Below, one piece after another: positions 42,112 to 52,647 of a DNA stretch of 64,000 nt. The first letter of the stretch is position 1. The number at the start of each line of letters is the position of its first letter. The stretch lies in the NCBI GenBank assembly GCA_015066175.1, contig SVOW01000003.1, positions 62,001 through 126,000 on the forward strand. The letters run 5' to 3'. This DNA is from Oscillospiraceae bacterium. GTDB lineage: Bacteria; Bacillota; Clostridia; Oscillospirales; Acutalibacteraceae. The translations under genes and the position numbers were made by a program. The notes under the pieces were generated by a model. It was not told where the DNA came from, did no database searches, and worked only from the letters and a program-made list of their open reading frames with translations.

Positions 42112-43064
42112 AAAACTTTATTATCACACCCTTTGCGTGGGTGCTTGAACAGTTTTACAACCTTAGCGGCAACTATATTGTTGCTTTGTTTTTCTTTGCG
42201 GTTGTGTTCAAGCTCATTCTACTTCCATCTTCTATTTCGCAGCAAAAGGGTGCAGCTAAACAGCAGAGACTTCAGCCTAAAATCAGAAGAATTCAGGCAA
42301 GATACGCAGGCGACCAGAAAAAAATTCAGGAAGAAACACAGGCTCTCTATCAGCGTGAAGGTTACAACCCCATGAGCGCTCAGGGATGTCTTCCTATGTT
42401 GATTCAGCTTCCTATTATCTTTATTCTTTACGATGTAATCTACAAACCTTTGAGCTATGTTCTCAAGGTTCCTGCAGAAACAATCACCAAAATGTCAAAT
42501 GTGCTTGAAAAAGCAGGCGTTACATTGGGTGAAGACAGATTCCTTGAAATGTCAATTATGGATAACTTTGAAAAAGCAGCATCAGCAGTTCCTGACTATG
42601 CTGACAAAATCAGAGGTCTTATTGACAGCTTCTCTTTCGGAGATGTTCTTCTTACAACAAAGCCCAGTTTCAGTGCTCTTACCAATTGGGGCACAAGCAC
42701 ATCAGGTGATAAATTACTTTTGCTCATTCCGCTTTTGTCAGGTCTTACAGCATTGCTTACAAGCCTTATTACTCAGGCAAAACAGAAAAAGCAGAATCCT
42801 GAAATGGCAAAAAATCCCACAATGGGTTGTATGACATATTCAATGCCTATTATGTCGCTGGTTTTCACATTCAGCTTCCCTGCAGGTATTGGTGTGTACT
42901 GGATTTTCCAGAATATACTCAGCGCAATTCAGATGGTTATTCTCAACAGAGTTTACAGTAACGAAAAAGTTATGTCAAAAGTTCTTGTTGTTGAAACTAT
43001 CCAGCGCCGTTCAAAAGAAAACAATATTAAAATGGTTTCAAAAATCAAAGAAGATAAAGAATAA
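42108..43064 (+). CDS. yidC: Membrane protein insertase
   Basis: 318 residues, ATG overlapping the yidD stop, with CGGAGG upstream. Gram-positive type without a large periplasmic domain but lacking a typical lipobox. Core segments include [21 protein letters not shown] near residue 98, a 60-residue loop, and [19 protein letters not shown] near 250. The conserved hydrophilic-groove arginine was not pinpointed. Inserts and folds inner-membrane proteins alone or with SecYEG. Confidence 0.95.
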   Translation: MKNFIITPFAWVLEQFYNLSGNYIVALFFFAVVFKLILLPSSISQQKGAAKQQRLQPKIRRIQARYAGDQKKIQEETQALYQREGYNPMSAQGCLPMLIQLPIIFILYDVIYKPLSYVLKVPAETITKMSNVLEKAGVTLGEDRFLEMSIMDNFEKAASAVPDYADKIRGLIDSFSFGDVLLTTKPSFSALTNWGTSTSGDKLLLLIPLLSGLTALLTSLITQAKQKKQNPEMAKNPTMGCMTYSMPIMSLVFTFSFPAGIGVYWIFQNILSAIQMVILNRVYSNEKVMSKVLVVETIQRRSKENNIKMVSKIKEDKE

Positions 43065-43080
43065 TAACAGGCGGTGAATT

Positions 43081-44079
43081 ATGAAAAAACTTATTGAGGC
43101 TTTCGGTACCGGCTCAACAGCAGAAGAAGCACAGAAAGCAGCGTTGGCAGAGCTTAATGCTCCTGCAAATGCAGATGTTTCCAAAGAAATCGTAGATGTT
43201 CAGGAAAAGAAAATTTTAGGTCTTTTCAAAGGCTCAACAGTTTATAAAGCAAGAGCTTTTTATGAAGTAGAAGTTGAAGAAGAAAAGAAACCTGAAATCG
43301 TAGCAGAAGTAAAACCCGAAGTTAAAAAGACAGAAGCTAAAAAACCTGAGGCAAAAAAACCTGAGGCAAAGAAACCTGCTGAAAAGAAAAAGACAGAAAA
43401 GAAAAAAATCGAAGAAGACACCGAAGACGATGAAAACGCAGTAGTTACTGTTGACGCTGACGGCATTGCAGAAAACTATATCAGAAGCATTTTCAAAGGT
43501 CTCGGACTTGACGAAATCCATATCACAACAACAAAGAAAACTGAATCAATCAGCTTCAGCGTTGAATGTGGCGATGATTACGGTTGCGTAATCGGCAGAC
43601 GTGGCGAAACACTTGATGCTATCCAGTATCTTGTACGTCTTGTTGTAGGCAAAGAAAACGAAGAATTCAAACGCGTTTCAGTTAACGTAGGCAACTACAG
43701 AGAAAAGAGAGCAAACACTCTTACAGACCTTGCAAAGAGAAACGCAGATAAAGTGCTTAAATACGGCAGAAATGTTGTGCTTGAGCCTATGAATCCTTAT
43801 GAAAGAAGAATCATTCACACTGCAGTTCAGTCAATTGAAAACGTTGAATCTTATTCAATCGGCAGTGATGATTCAAGACGAGTTGTTATCAAACTTGTTG
43901 ACGGTGCGAAACCTACACACGCTTCATCAAATTATTCACGCTCACGTCGTGATTCAAGAGGCGGTCAGAAAAAAGCATCTGCACCTTCTCAGCCCAGAGA
44001 AAATGTACAGCCCAAGTCAGACGTAAGCGGTGCATCACTTTACGGCAAAATTGAAAAAAGAGCAAAAATTGACGAGTAA
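43081..44079 (+). CDS. jag: RNA-binding protein Jag/KhpB
   Basis: 332 residues. Jag_N domain (residues about 1-65, K-K-I-L-G-L-F-K-G), a linker rich in K-K-P-E-A repeats (residues about 75-125), a KH domain with V-I-G-R-R-G-E-T near residue 180, and an R3H domain (N-P-Y-E-R-R-I-I-H near 238). The Arg/Ser-rich tail is unusual and disordered. KhpB partners with KhpA in RNA binding and cell-division control. Terminator at 44082. Confidence 0.95.
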   Translation: MKKLIEAFGTGSTAEEAQKAALAELNAPANADVSKEIVDVQEKKILGLFKGSTVYKARAFYEVEVEEEKKPEIVAEVKPEVKKTEAKKPEAKKPEAKKPAEKKKTEKKKIEEDTEDDENAVVTVDADGIAENYIRSIFKGLGLDEIHITTTKKTESISFSVECGDDYGCVIGRRGETLDAIQYLVRLVVGKENEEFKRVSVNVGNYREKRANTLTDLAKRNADKVLKYGRNVVLEPMNPYERRIIHTAVQSIENVESYSIGSDDSRRVVIKLVDGAKPTHASSNYSRSRRDSRGGQKKASAPSQPRENVQPKSDVSGASLYGKIEKRAKIDE

Positions 44080-44081
44080 TT

Positions 44082-44112
44082 AAAATCGCAGAGGTTTCTC
44101 TGCGATTTTTTA
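44082..44112 (+). terminator. Terminator after jag
   Basis: AAAATCGCAGAG at 44082-44093 and its complement at 44098-44109. Confidence 0.9.
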
Positions 44113-44204
44113 CAATATTTAAGGTATTTAAAATTGCAGATGGCTATGTAAAAAACGCTGCTGCAATTTCTCTGAAAATATTGATAAACAATAGGATGAT
44201 TTTA

Positions 44205-45578
44205 ATGAACGAAAACAAAAAGGTTATTGCCGCTATTGCAACCGCGCAGGCTGCAGGCGGTGTTGGTATGATAAGAGTTTCAGGCGATAATGCTATGGAA
44301 ATCTGCGATAAGGTTTTCACTGCTGTAAGCGGAAACAAACTTGAAAATTCAAAAGGCTACAGAGCGTATTTCGGCAGAGTACGCGATGCAGACGGTGATA
44401 TTGACGATTGCGTTGCTCTTGTTTTCAGAGCACCCCACAGTTACACAGGCGAAAATGTTGTTGAGCTTTCCTGCCATGGTGGACTTTATGTGCTTAAAAG
44501 AACTTTAAGGGCGGTCCTTGAAGCAGGCGCATCTCCTGCAAGAGCAGGTGAATTTACTGAAAGAGCATTCCTTAACGGTAAAATGGACCTTACTCAGGCA
44601 GAAGCGGTTATGGACCTGATTGGTGCGCAGGGCAAACAGGCTGCAGATGCAGCACTGACTGCTCTTGACGGCACACTGAGCCGTAAAATTGACGAAAACA
44701 CACAGAAACTTGTCAACATCTGTGCTCATCTTTCTGCGTGGGTTGATTATCCTGATGAAGAAATCGAAGAGCTTGAAACAAGTGATATGTTGTCTTCAAT
44801 GAATGAGGTTGAAAATTCTCTTGAAAATCTTATAGCGACTTACGATAACGGCAAAGTGCTCACACAAGGCGTAAAAACAGCAATAGTAGGCAGACCTAAC
44901 GTTGGTAAGTCAACGCTTATGAATATGCTTGTAGGCTCAAGAAAGAGTATTGTCACAAGCTATGCCGGCACAACACGTGACGTTGTTGAAGAAACAGTAA
45001 TCCTCGGCGGAATTTCTCTGCATCTTTCCGATACGGCAGGTATCAGAGAAAGCGACGACCCAATTGAAGCAATAGGTGTTGATATTGCGAAAGACAGGCT
45101 GAAAAAGTCAGAGTTTGTAATTGCTGTTTTTGACGGCTCTGAAGAATTGACAAAAGAAGACAACGATGTGCTTGAATTCTGCAAGGATAAACTCTGCCTT
45201 GGCGTTATCAACAAAACAGACCTTGATACCAAAAACGTGAAAGAGCAAATTGCAGAATATATTGAAACTGTGGTTGAAATCAGCGCTGAAAAACTTGACG
45301 GCAAAGATAACCTGGAGAAAGCAGTGCAGAAACTTCTTGAAACCGACAGAATCGACACAACCTCCGCAATGCTTACTGCAGAAAGGCAGTATCTTTCTAC
45401 CGTAGAAGCGCTCAGCTGTGTGAAGGAAGCAAAAGACGCATTGCAGATGGGTCTTACTCTTGACGCAGTGAATGTTTCGCTCGATTGTGCGATAGAAAAG
45501 CTTCTTGAGCTTACGGGCAAAAAAGCAAGCGAAACTGTAGTCAACGAAATTTTCTCACAATTCTGTGTCGGCAAATAA
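44205..45578 (+). CDS. mnmE: tRNA modification GTPase
   Basis: 457 residues; start at ATG 44205 (ATAGGATG upstream), since the longer frame from 44181 lacks family support. TrmE N-terminal folate-binding domain (G-G-V-G-M-I-R-V-S-G near residue 17, H-G-G near 92), G domain with G-R-P-N-V-G-K-S-T near 229, D-T-A-G near 276 and N-K-T-D near 336, and the invariant end C-V-G-K. With MnmG it forms cmnm5U at tRNA wobble position 34. mnmG is not next to it here. Confidence 0.97.
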   Translation: MNENKKVIAAIATAQAAGGVGMIRVSGDNAMEICDKVFTAVSGNKLENSKGYRAYFGRVRDADGDIDDCVALVFRAPHSYTGENVVELSCHGGLYVLKRTLRAVLEAGASPARAGEFTERAFLNGKMDLTQAEAVMDLIGAQGKQAADAALTALDGTLSRKIDENTQKLVNICAHLSAWVDYPDEEIEELETSDMLSSMNEVENSLENLIATYDNGKVLTQGVKTAIVGRPNVGKSTLMNMLVGSRKSIVTSYAGTTRDVVEETVILGGISLHLSDTAGIRESDDPIEAIGVDIAKDRLKKSEFVIAVFDGSEELTKEDNDVLEFCKDKLCLGVINKTDLDTKNVKEQIAEYIETVVEISAEKLDGKDNLEKAVQKLLETDRIDTTSAMLTAERQYLSTVEALSCVKEAKDALQMGLTLDAVNVSLDCAIEKLLELTGKKASETVVNEIFSQFCVGK

Positions 45579-45624
45579 TTTGCTGGTATCAATAATAAAT
45601 CATCTGAAACTGATATAATAAAAA

Positions 45625-45656
45625 ACACCTTTGTCTGCTGACAAGGGTGTCTTTCT
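45625..45656 (+). terminator. Terminator after mnmE
   Basis: ACACCTTTGTC at 45625-45635 and GACAAGGGTGT at 45640-45650 (one G-T pair), then CTTTCTTT. Confidence 0.85.
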
Positions 45657-45798
45657 TTGGCAAAAACGGCGAAGTTCAAACTCGCGGTGGATTGCTCACT
45701 GGCTGATTTCGGCTCAGCTTAGTTATGGCCACTTTGACGCTTCAATATGCTTCTGCATTAACTCAGTGCCCTGCACACAAAAAACAATAACACGCGGT
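45657..45798. other. Unassigned intergenic stretch
   Basis: No ORF or hairpin of note before the repeat mosaic begins at 45799. Confidence 0.4.
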
Positions 45799-46255
45799 AA
45801 ATCATAATTTTCAACGAAAAATCCCCTCAGTCAGAATCACAGATTCTGACAGCTCTCCTTACATTTTCAAGGGGAGCCTGTAGCCGTAATATACATATAA
45901 ATTATAATTTACCGCGGTATTAAAATCAGCATCGTAGGGGCGGATGCCCACATCCGCCCGAATAAATTCACATAAAATCTGACGGGTCGATGTAGGCATC
46001 GACCCCTACAATGTAAAATCGAATATACATATAAATTATAATTTATATGGTTGTTTTAAATTAATATCGTAGGGAACAGCGGTTCCCGACGTTCCGCAAA
46101 AAGCAAACGTAAATTGGCGGTTTGTCGGCAAGCGCCAAACCCTACAATGTTAAAATTAATTGCACTATAAATTATAATTTGAAAAACCAGATATGGGCAT
46201 TGTGCTTGCAAATTATTATAAAACCAACATCAGTGATAGCTGAAAATTATAATTT
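45799..46255. repeat. Modular intergenic repeat mosaic, region 1
   Basis: Modules separated by AAATTATAATTT (degenerate at 45799, exact at 45899, 46033, 46169, 46244). Payloads are palindromic: an ATCCCCTC...GGGGAG module with an internal hairpin, GTAGGGGCGGATGCCCACAT-type and GACGGGTCGATG-type modules ending CCCCTAC, and a GTAGGGAACAGCGG...CAAACCCTAC module. All recur at 53535-54244, some inverted. No plausible gene; spurious ORFs crossing them were rejected. Confidence 0.85.
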
Positions 46256-46389
46256 ATCCACACAGCAGAATTTTCCATTATTACTATGGGAAACTATTGA
46301 TAAATTACACAAAAATGTCAATACTAATGTAGTAAAATTGCCACTATATATGTAGTTTTCACAATCTTTTTTTAGTTTGATAAAAGTTG

Positions 46390-46418
46390 TTGACATCACA
46401 TTGGCTTTGTGATAAAAT
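46390..46418 (+). promoter_or_regulatory. Promoter of the rpsL operon
   Basis: TTGACA at 46390-46395, 17-base spacer, TAAAAT at 46413-46418. The leader of about 90 bases contains nested hairpins, AAGTATG/CATACTT around ACGGA/TCCGT, near 46450-46494. Confidence 0.8.
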
Positions 46419-46514
46419 TGTCAGGATATTTATGTTAGAGTAATCTGCGTAAGTATGTTTGGGTGCAACGGATGAGTTTTCCGTGCATACTTTTCAGGAA
46501 AGGAGAGAGAAAGT

Positions 46515-46928
46515 TTGCCGACCTTTAATCAGCTCGTTAGAAATGGTAGAGAGGTTCATGAGAAAAAGGCTAAAGCTCCCGCTTTGCTTAAGGGTCTTAA
46601 CTCAAAGAAAAACGTTATGACAGATAACGATTCACCCCAGAAGCGCGGTGTTTGCACAGCTGTTAAAACAGCTACTCCCAAGAAACCTAACTCTGCTCTG
46701 AGAAAGATCGCCAGAGTACGTCTTACAAACGGAATCGAAGTTTCAGCTTACATTCCCGGCGTTGGCCACAACCTTCAGGAACACAGCGTTGTTCTTATCA
46801 GAGGCGGCCGTGTTAAGGACCTTCCCGGTGTGCGTTACCACATCATCAGAGGCTCACTTGATACACAGGGCGTTACAGGCAGAATGCAGAGCCGTTCAAA
46901 ATACGGTGCAAAACGTCCTAAGAAATAA
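46515..46928 (+). CDS. rpsL: Ribosomal protein S12
   Basis: 137 residues from a TTG start (AAAGGAGAG upstream). [11 protein letters not shown] near the start, [11 protein letters not shown] at about 55, and [12 protein letters not shown] at the end are invariant S12 features. Includes the Firmicutes-type insertion near residue 35. Decoding-centre protein of the 30S subunit. The lysine in T-P-K-K-P-N-S is the streptomycin-sensitive residue. Confidence 0.98.
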   Translation: MPTFNQLVRNGREVHEKKAKAPALLKGLNSKKNVMTDNDSPQKRGVCTAVKTATPKKPNSALRKIARVRLTNGIEVSAYIPGVGHNLQEHSVVLIRGGRVKDLPGVRYHIIRGSLDTQGVTGRMQSRSKYGAKRPKK

Positions 46929-46977
46929 TTCTTAAAAAGGACACAATTTTATTAGTTTAGAGAGATACAATCTTCTT

Positions 46978-46993
46978 GCAGGCTTGTGCCTGC
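46978..46993 (+). promoter_or_regulatory. Intercistronic hairpin before rpsG
   Basis: GCAGGC-TTGT-GCCTGC. Shares its core GGCTTGTGCCTG with the hairpin before fusA at 47589. Confidence 0.55.
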
Positions 46994-47109
46994 TTTGCAG
47001 GTACGACCAATGTAGAAGTTCATATATATATTGAAAGCTTCTCATTGGCGCCACGGGGATTTGTCACTCGAGTACCTACGATATCATTATTATGAAGGAG
47101 GGAAGCGAA

Positions 47110-47580
47110 GTGCCAAGAAGAGGCCAGATTGCAAAACGTGATGTTTTGCCGGATCCGCTTTACAATTCAAAGCTCGTAACACGCTTAATCAACAGTGTTA
47201 TGCTCGATGGTAAGAAAGGTGTCGCTCAGAAAATCGTTTACGACGCATTCGATATCATCAAAGAAAAAACAGGTAAAGATCCGCTTGAGGTTTTTGAATC
47301 TGCTATGGAGAACGTTATGCCCGTTCTCGAAGTTAAAGCTCGCCGTGTAGGTGGTGCAACATATCAGGTTCCTATGGAAGTTAGACCGGAGAGAAGACAG
47401 ACTCTCGGTTTACGTTGGATCACAGCATACAGCCGTACTCGTTCTGAAAGAACAATGAAAGAAAGACTTTCTAACGAAATTCTCGATGCTATCAATCAGA
47501 CAGGCGGCGCATACAAGAAATGTGAAGATACACATAAAATGGCAGAAGCTAACAAGGCTTTCTCACATTTCAGATGGTAA
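47110..47580 (+). CDS. rpsG: Ribosomal protein S7
   Basis: 156 residues; GTG 47110 chosen since GGAGGGAAG precedes it and the product then begins P-R-R-G-Q-I as S7 does (a longer frame from 47092 includes its ribosome site). D-P-L-Y-N-S near 17, M-E-N-V-M-P near 74, [11 protein letters not shown] near 85, and the H-F-R-W end match. Head-domain assembly protein of the 30S subunit. Confidence 0.97.
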   Translation: MPRRGQIAKRDVLPDPLYNSKLVTRLINSVMLDGKKGVAQKIVYDAFDIIKEKTGKDPLEVFESAMENVMPVLEVKARRVGGATYQVPMEVRPERRQTLGLRWITAYSRTRSERTMKERLSNEILDAINQTGGAYKKCEDTHKMAEANKAFSHFRW

Positions 47581-47588
47581 TGAGCTTA

Positions 47589-47624
47589 TTGTGCTTTATC
47601 GGGCTTGTGCCTGATAAAGTGCAA
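47589..47624 (+). promoter_or_regulatory. Intercistronic hairpin before fusA
   Basis: Sixteen-base arms, 47589-47604 with 47609-47624, pairing throughout if G-U is allowed, around a TTGT loop. Same loop and closing pairs as the hairpin before rpsG. Confidence 0.65.
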
Positions 47625-47653
47625 TGAATACTAGAAATTTATGGAGGGTAAAT

Positions 47654-49729
47654 ATGCCTAGGCAAGTATCTTTGGAACAGACCAGAAATATCGGTATCAT
47701 GGCTCACATCGACGCAGGTAAAACTACTACTACCGAAAGAATCCTGTTCTACACAGGTAAAACTCATAAAATCGGTGAAACACATGACGGTTCTGCTACC
47801 ATGGACTGGATGGAGCAGGAGCAGGAAAGAGGTATCACAATTACTTCTGCTGCTACAACATGTTTCTGGAAAGACCACAGAATTAATATCATCGACACTC
47901 CCGGTCACGTTGACTTTACAGTTGAAGTTGAACGTTCACTCCGTGTTCTCGACGGCTCTGTAACAGTTCTCTGTGCTAAGGGTGGTGTTGAACCTCAGTC
48001 TGAAACAGTTTGGCGTCAGGCTGACAAATACCAGGTTCCCAGAATGGCTTATGTTAACAAGATGGATATCATGGGCGCAGACTTCTATAACGTTGTTGCT
48101 ATGATGAAAGACCGTCTTAAATGTAACGCTGTTCCGATTCAGCTTCCCATCGGCGCTGAATCAACATTCAAGGGTATCGTTGACCTCGTTACAATGAAAG
48201 CAGAGGTTTATTACGACGACAAGGGTCTTGACGTTCGTGAAGAAGAAATCCCTGAAGATATGAAGGAACTTGCAGAAAAATATCATGGAGAGCTTATGGA
48301 AGCTGTTGCAGAACAGGACGAAGATCTCCTCATGAAATATCTCGAAGGTGAAGAACTCACAATCGACGAAGTTAAGACTTGCATCCGTAAAGCAACAATC
48401 GCTAACGAAATGGTTCCCGTTTGCTGCGGTACTTCTTACCGTAACAAAGGTGTTCAGCTTCTTCTCGATGCTATTGTTGACTTTATGCCCGCTCCCACAG
48501 ACGTTCCTCCCATCACAGGTGTAAACCCTGACACAGAAGAGGAAGAAGTTCGTCACTCAAGTGACGATGAGCCTTTTGCAGCTCTTGCTTTCAAGATTGC
48601 AACAGACCCCTTCGTTGGTAAACTCTGCTTCTTCAGAGTTTACTCAGGTATTGTAAACGCCGGTACAAACGTTTACAACTCAACAAAAGACAACAAAGAA
48701 AGAATGGGTCGTATCCTTCAGATGCACTCAAACTCAAGACAGGACATCGAATGTTGCTACTCAGGCGACATCGCTGCTGCTGTTGGTCTTAAAAACACTA
48801 CAACAGGTGACACACTCTGTGATGAAAAACATCCGGTTATCCTTGAATCAATGGAATTCCCGGAACCTGTTATCCGTGTTGCTATCGAACCCAAAACTAA
48901 GGCAGGCCAGGAGAAAATGGGTATTGCTCTTGCAAAACTTGCAGAAGAAGACCCCACTTTCAAATGCTATACTGACGAAGAAACAGGTCAGACAATTATT
49001 GCCGGTATGGGTGAACTTCACCTTGAAATCATCGTAGACAGACTTCTCCGTGAATTCAAAGTTGAAGCAAACGTAGGTAAACCCCAGGTTGCTTACAGAG
49101 AAACAATTAAAGCAAGCGCTGACGAAGACTGCAAATATTCACGTCAGTCAGGTGGTAAAGGTCAGTACGGTCATGTTAAAATCAAGATCGAACCCAACCC
49201 CGGAAAAGGCTACGAATTTGTTAACGCAGTTGTCGGCGGTTCAGTTCCGAAGGAATATATCGGACCTGCTGAAGAAGGTATCAAGAGCGCAATGCTTTCA
49301 GGTGTTCTTGCAGGCTACAACGTTGTTGACGTTAAAGTTACACTTTACGATGGTTCATACCACGAAGTTGACTCATCAGAAATGGCCTTCAAGATTGCCG
49401 GTTCAATGGCATTCAAGAACGCTATGAAGAAAGCTCAGCCCGTGCTCATGGAACCCATGATGAAAGTTTCAGTTATCACTCCTGACGATTACACAGGTGA
49501 CGTTATCGGTGATATCAACGCTCGTCGTGGTCTTATGCAGGGTATGGAAGCAAGAATCGGTGCAACTCAGGTTAACGCTCAGGTTCCCCTTGCTTCAATG
49601 TTCGGTTACGCAACAGACCTTCGTTCAAAAACTCAGGGTCGTGCTCAGTACGCTATGGAACCCGATTGTTACATGGAAGTACCGAGAAGCATTGCTGAAG
49701 AAGTTATCAGCACAAGAACTAAAGGCTAA
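47654..49729 (+). CDS. fusA: Elongation factor G
   Basis: 691 residues; ATG 47654 with GGAGGG upstream (the longer frame from 47624 lacks a ribosome site). G1 [10 protein letters not shown] near residue 18, D-T-P-G-H-V-D near 82 and N-K-M-D near 136, followed by domains II-V (P-Q-V-A-Y-R-E near 478). Catalyses GTP-driven translocation. Confidence 0.98.
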   Translation: MPRQVSLEQTRNIGIMAHIDAGKTTTTERILFYTGKTHKIGETHDGSATMDWMEQEQERGITITSAATTCFWKDHRINIIDTPGHVDFTVEVERSLRVLDGSVTVLCAKGGVEPQSETVWRQADKYQVPRMAYVNKMDIMGADFYNVVAMMKDRLKCNAVPIQLPIGAESTFKGIVDLVTMKAEVYYDDKGLDVREEEIPEDMKELAEKYHGELMEAVAEQDEDLLMKYLEGEELTIDEVKTCIRKATIANEMVPVCCGTSYRNKGVQLLLDAIVDFMPAPTDVPPITGVNPDTEEEEVRHSSDDEPFAALAFKIATDPFVGKLCFFRVYSGIVNAGTNVYNSTKDNKERMGRILQMHSNSRQDIECCYSGDIAAAVGLKNTTTGDTLCDEKHPVILESMEFPEPVIRVAIEPKTKAGQEKMGIALAKLAEEDPTFKCYTDEETGQTIIAGMGELHLEIIVDRLLREFKVEANVGKPQVAYRETIKASADEDCKYSRQSGGKGQYGHVKIKIEPNPGKGYEFVNAVVGGSVPKEYIGPAEEGIKSAMLSGVLAGYNVVDVKVTLYDGSYHEVDSSEMAFKIAGSMAFKNAMKKAQPVLMEPMMKVSVITPDDYTGDVIGDINARRGLMQGMEARIGATQVNAQVPLASMFGYATDLRSKTQGRAQYAMEPDCYMEVPRSIAEEVISTRTKG

Positions 49730-49836
49730 TTTCAAAAAAGACTTGAAATTATCTTAAAAACTTGATACAATATTGTTATGCGTATGCATAATGAACCAAA
49801 TTAATAATTTATTTAGTCAAAAGGAGGCTATTTCTT

Positions 49837-51033
49837 ATGGCAAAGGAAAAATTTGAAAGAAGTAAACCCCACGTTAACATTGGTACAATCGGCCACGTTG
49901 ACCACGGTAAAACAACACTTACAGCAGCTATCACAAAGACTCTCGCTTCTAAGGGTCAGGCTGACTTCGTTGATTATGCAAACATCGACAAGGCTCCCGA
50001 AGAAAGAGAAAGAGGTATCACAATCAACACAGCTCACGTTGAATATGAAACAGCAGCTCGTCACTATGCTCACGTTGACTGCCCCGGCCATGCTGACTAT
50101 ATCAAAAACATGATCACTGGTGCTGCACAGATGGACGGTGCTATCCTCGTTATCGCTGCAACAGACGGCCCCATGGCTCAGACAAAAGAACATCTCCTTC
50201 TTGCTCGTCAGGTTGGTGTTCCCTACATCATCGTATTCATGAACAAATGTGACCAGGTAGACGACGAAGAACTCCTCGAACTCGTTGAAATGGAAATCAG
50301 AGAAACTCTCGACGAATATGAATTCCCCGGCGATGATACACCCATCATCAAAGGTTCAGCTCTTAAAGCTCTTGAAGCAGCATCAGCTGATGACGCAGCT
50401 TGCGCTCCCATCTGGGAACTCATGGATGCAGTAGATAGCTACATCCCCACTCCCGACCGTAAAGCAGACCTTCCCTTCCTTATGCCCGTTGAAGACGTAT
50501 TCACAATCACAGGTCGTGGTACAGTTGCTACAGGTAGAGTTGAAAGAGGTCAGCTCAAAGTTGGTGAAGAACTTGAAATCGTTGGTCTTTCAGACGAAAG
50601 AAGAAAGACAGTTTGTACAGGTGTTGAAATGTTCCACAAACTTCTCGACTATGCAGAAGCAGGTGACAACATCGGTGCTCTCCTTCGTGGTATCCAGAGA
50701 TCAGAAATCGAACGTGGTCAGGTTCTCGCAAAACCCGGCACAATCAACCCCCACACAAAATTCAAGGGTCAGGTTTACGTTCTTACAAAGGATGAAGGCG
50801 GCCGTCACACACCTTTCTTCAATAACTACAGACCTCAGTTCTATTTCAGAACAACTGACGTTACAGGCGTAATCAGCCTTCCCGAAGGCACAGAAATGTG
50901 TATGCCTGGTGACAACGTTGATATGGACGTTGAACTTATCACTCCTATCGCTATCGAAGAAGGCCTTCGTTTCGCTATCCGTGAAGGTGGCCGTACAGTT
51001 GGTTCAGGCGTTGTTACAGCAATCGCTGAATAA
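49837..51033 (+). CDS. tuf: Elongation factor Tu
   Basis: 398 residues, AAGGAGG upstream, [13 protein letters not shown] near residue 18, D-C-P-G-H-A-D near 81, N-K-C-D near 136, and standard domains 2 and 3. Delivers aminoacyl-tRNA to the ribosome. Follows fusA as in the classical str operon. Terminator at 51069. Confidence 0.99.
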   Translation: MAKEKFERSKPHVNIGTIGHVDHGKTTLTAAITKTLASKGQADFVDYANIDKAPEERERGITINTAHVEYETAARHYAHVDCPGHADYIKNMITGAAQMDGAILVIAATDGPMAQTKEHLLLARQVGVPYIIVFMNKCDQVDDEELLELVEMEIRETLDEYEFPGDDTPIIKGSALKALEAASADDAACAPIWELMDAVDSYIPTPDRKADLPFLMPVEDVFTITGRGTVATGRVERGQLKVGEELEIVGLSDERRKTVCTGVEMFHKLLDYAEAGDNIGALLRGIQRSEIERGQVLAKPGTINPHTKFKGQVYVLTKDEGGRHTPFFNNYRPQFYFRTTDVTGVISLPEGTEMCMPGDNVDMDVELITPIAIEEGLRFAIREGGRTVGSGVVTAIAE

Positions 51034-51068
51034 TTAACTGCTTAATAGCTGATAATTACTAAAAAATT

Positions 51069-51104
51069 CACCGCAGACTCCATGTGAGTTTGCGGTGTTT
51101 TTGT
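51069..51104 (+). terminator. Terminator after tuf
   Basis: CACCGCAGACTC at 51069-51080 and GAGTTTGCGGTG at 51086-51097, one G-T pair, then TTTTTG. Confidence 0.92.
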
Positions 51105-51134
51105 TTTTGCTAAAATGTTTTGTTTTCTTTTTTA

Positions 51135-52421
51135 TTAACCGAGCAGTTTGTCAACGTCTTTAAGATTAATTCTTTTTGAAACAATTGAAGTTTTTCTCTT
51201 TTGCTTGCCCTTGTCAGTGTCATACCTGCCGTGTTCTTTTTCTTCAGTTGAAAAAATTCCGTAGGAAGATGTAACGATTGTGCCGTCATCAAGCACAACA
51301 TTTCCGCAGTAGCCAGTGTCGCCGTTGGCAGCAAGAGCAGGCTCGTTCTGATTATCAAGATATGTGTGGGCGATTTTTATTCTGTACTGACCTTCATTGC
51401 CTTTTTTCATGTCTTCGTAAGTTCCGACCCATGCAACCCAACCTTCAGAATACCAGTTCCTTTTAACAGCTTCAACGTTGTTTTTCTTGTACGCTTCTTT
51501 GTTTCTTTCAATTGAACGGAAAGTGATGAAAAGTCTGCCGTCAGGTGTGTAGTCTGCTTTATGGCGTTCACCGTTGAGTGAAACAGGTGCTTCCACAGGC
51601 TCTGACCATGTTTTGCCCTCGTCTTTTGAAAATATGAGAAGGCTTGTGCATCTTTTTTTGTTACAACGTGCAATAAGGCAGATTTCGTCGCCTTTACCCA
51701 TATCAGAGCGAATGGCTTCCACCTCGCAAATGCCTGCATAAGTTTCATATTTTCGATATTTTGCAAGATATTTTTCAGGTTTTGACCAATGATAGTCGCC
51801 ATTTTCATCAAAGGTGAGAATTGTTTTGAAGTTTTCAAATTTGCTGTTGTGGAAAAGGCCCATCCATTTGTCAACGAATTTTCCGTTTTCTTTAAGCCTT
51901 GTAAGCGAAGCCATTGAAACAATAGGTATAATCGGAAAATCTGAATTATTGTCGTAAAAAAGTTTGAATTCTGACCAGGTTTTGCCCTCGTCTTCGCTTA
52001 TTGAGCAGTTGAATCCGCCGGGAGTGGGAACACCGGGCCATTTAGGGTTGCCTGAAATGAGAATCAGTTTTTCATTTCCGTCTGTAAACTGCAGGCGATA
52101 AACAGTAGGTGTTTCGAGAGATTTTTCCCACGAAACAGGAGGGTTTTTGATTTCTTCAGTGTAAGAAATGCCTCCGTCTGCAGAAATTTTTGAAATTATT
52201 CTGCCTTTGCCGTGTCCTTCAGGATAAAAAGTGAGAATTTTTCCGTCGTTGAGAAGAATTGAGTCAGGATGGCCGAGGTATGAAGATGAATTGTCAACAA
52301 CAGTGTTGTGGTAAAGATAATCCAATTCATCAGGCGTTTTTTCAGGCTTTACAGCAAGGTCAATCAGCGGAATTGTGTAATAGGGAACATTTTTCTTGAA
52401 AGGTTTGTTAATCCAAAGCAT
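51135..52421 (-). CDS. Sialidase/BNR-repeat family protein (cytoplasmic)
   Basis: 428 residues; ATG 52421 with AAAGGTG upstream, chosen over GTG 52430. Two clear Asp-boxes, S-E-D-E-G-K-T-W-S near residue 143 and S-K-D-E-G-K-T-W-S near 266, and a beta-propeller-like arrangement with S-Y-L-G-H-P-D-S near 50. No signal peptide, so it acts inside the cell or is exported unconventionally. Exo-sialidase activity is possible, but Asp-boxes also occur in other propellers. Monocistronic, convergent with tuf. Confidence 0.85.
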   Translation of the reverse strand: MLWINKPFKKNVPYYTIPLIDLAVKPEKTPDELDYLYHNTVVDNSSSYLGHPDSILLNDGKILTFYPEGHGKGRIISKISADGGISYTEEIKNPPVSWEKSLETPTVYRLQFTDGNEKLILISGNPKWPGVPTPGGFNCSISEDEGKTWSEFKLFYDNNSDFPIIPIVSMASLTRLKENGKFVDKWMGLFHNSKFENFKTILTFDENGDYHWSKPEKYLAKYRKYETYAGICEVEAIRSDMGKGDEICLIARCNKKRCTSLLIFSKDEGKTWSEPVEAPVSLNGERHKADYTPDGRLFITFRSIERNKEAYKKNNVEAVKRNWYSEGWVAWVGTYEDMKKGNEGQYRIKIAHTYLDNQNEPALAANGDTGYCGNVVLDDGTIVTSSYGIFSTEEKEHGRYDTDKGKQKRKTSIVSKRINLKDVDKLLG

Positions 52422-52647
52422 TGTTTTCACCTTTTCGTTTTTTCTTTGATTATATCATATGAAAGGAAAGTATTCAATATTGCACAACAAAAACGTCCTT
52501 GTCATTTTCGATGAATTTTAAACTTTTTGTTAATATTTTTGCTTTTTGAAAAAAATTACACCGTTTTCGGTTGAAAAAACAAGCCGTACTCCCTATTTAT
52601 GGAGGGGTTTTCAAATCTCTACCATAAACGGAAAGGAATTTTAAAAA

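Noticed and set aside
46250-46265. DnaA box (TTATCCACA) as part of an origin
   Set aside because: Only one clear copy was seen and it abuts a repeat delimiter; no AT-rich unwinding array.
46122-46355. 77-codon ORF before the rpsL promoter
   Set aside because: Starts inside a repeat cassette, has no ribosome site and crosses the delimiter palindrome.
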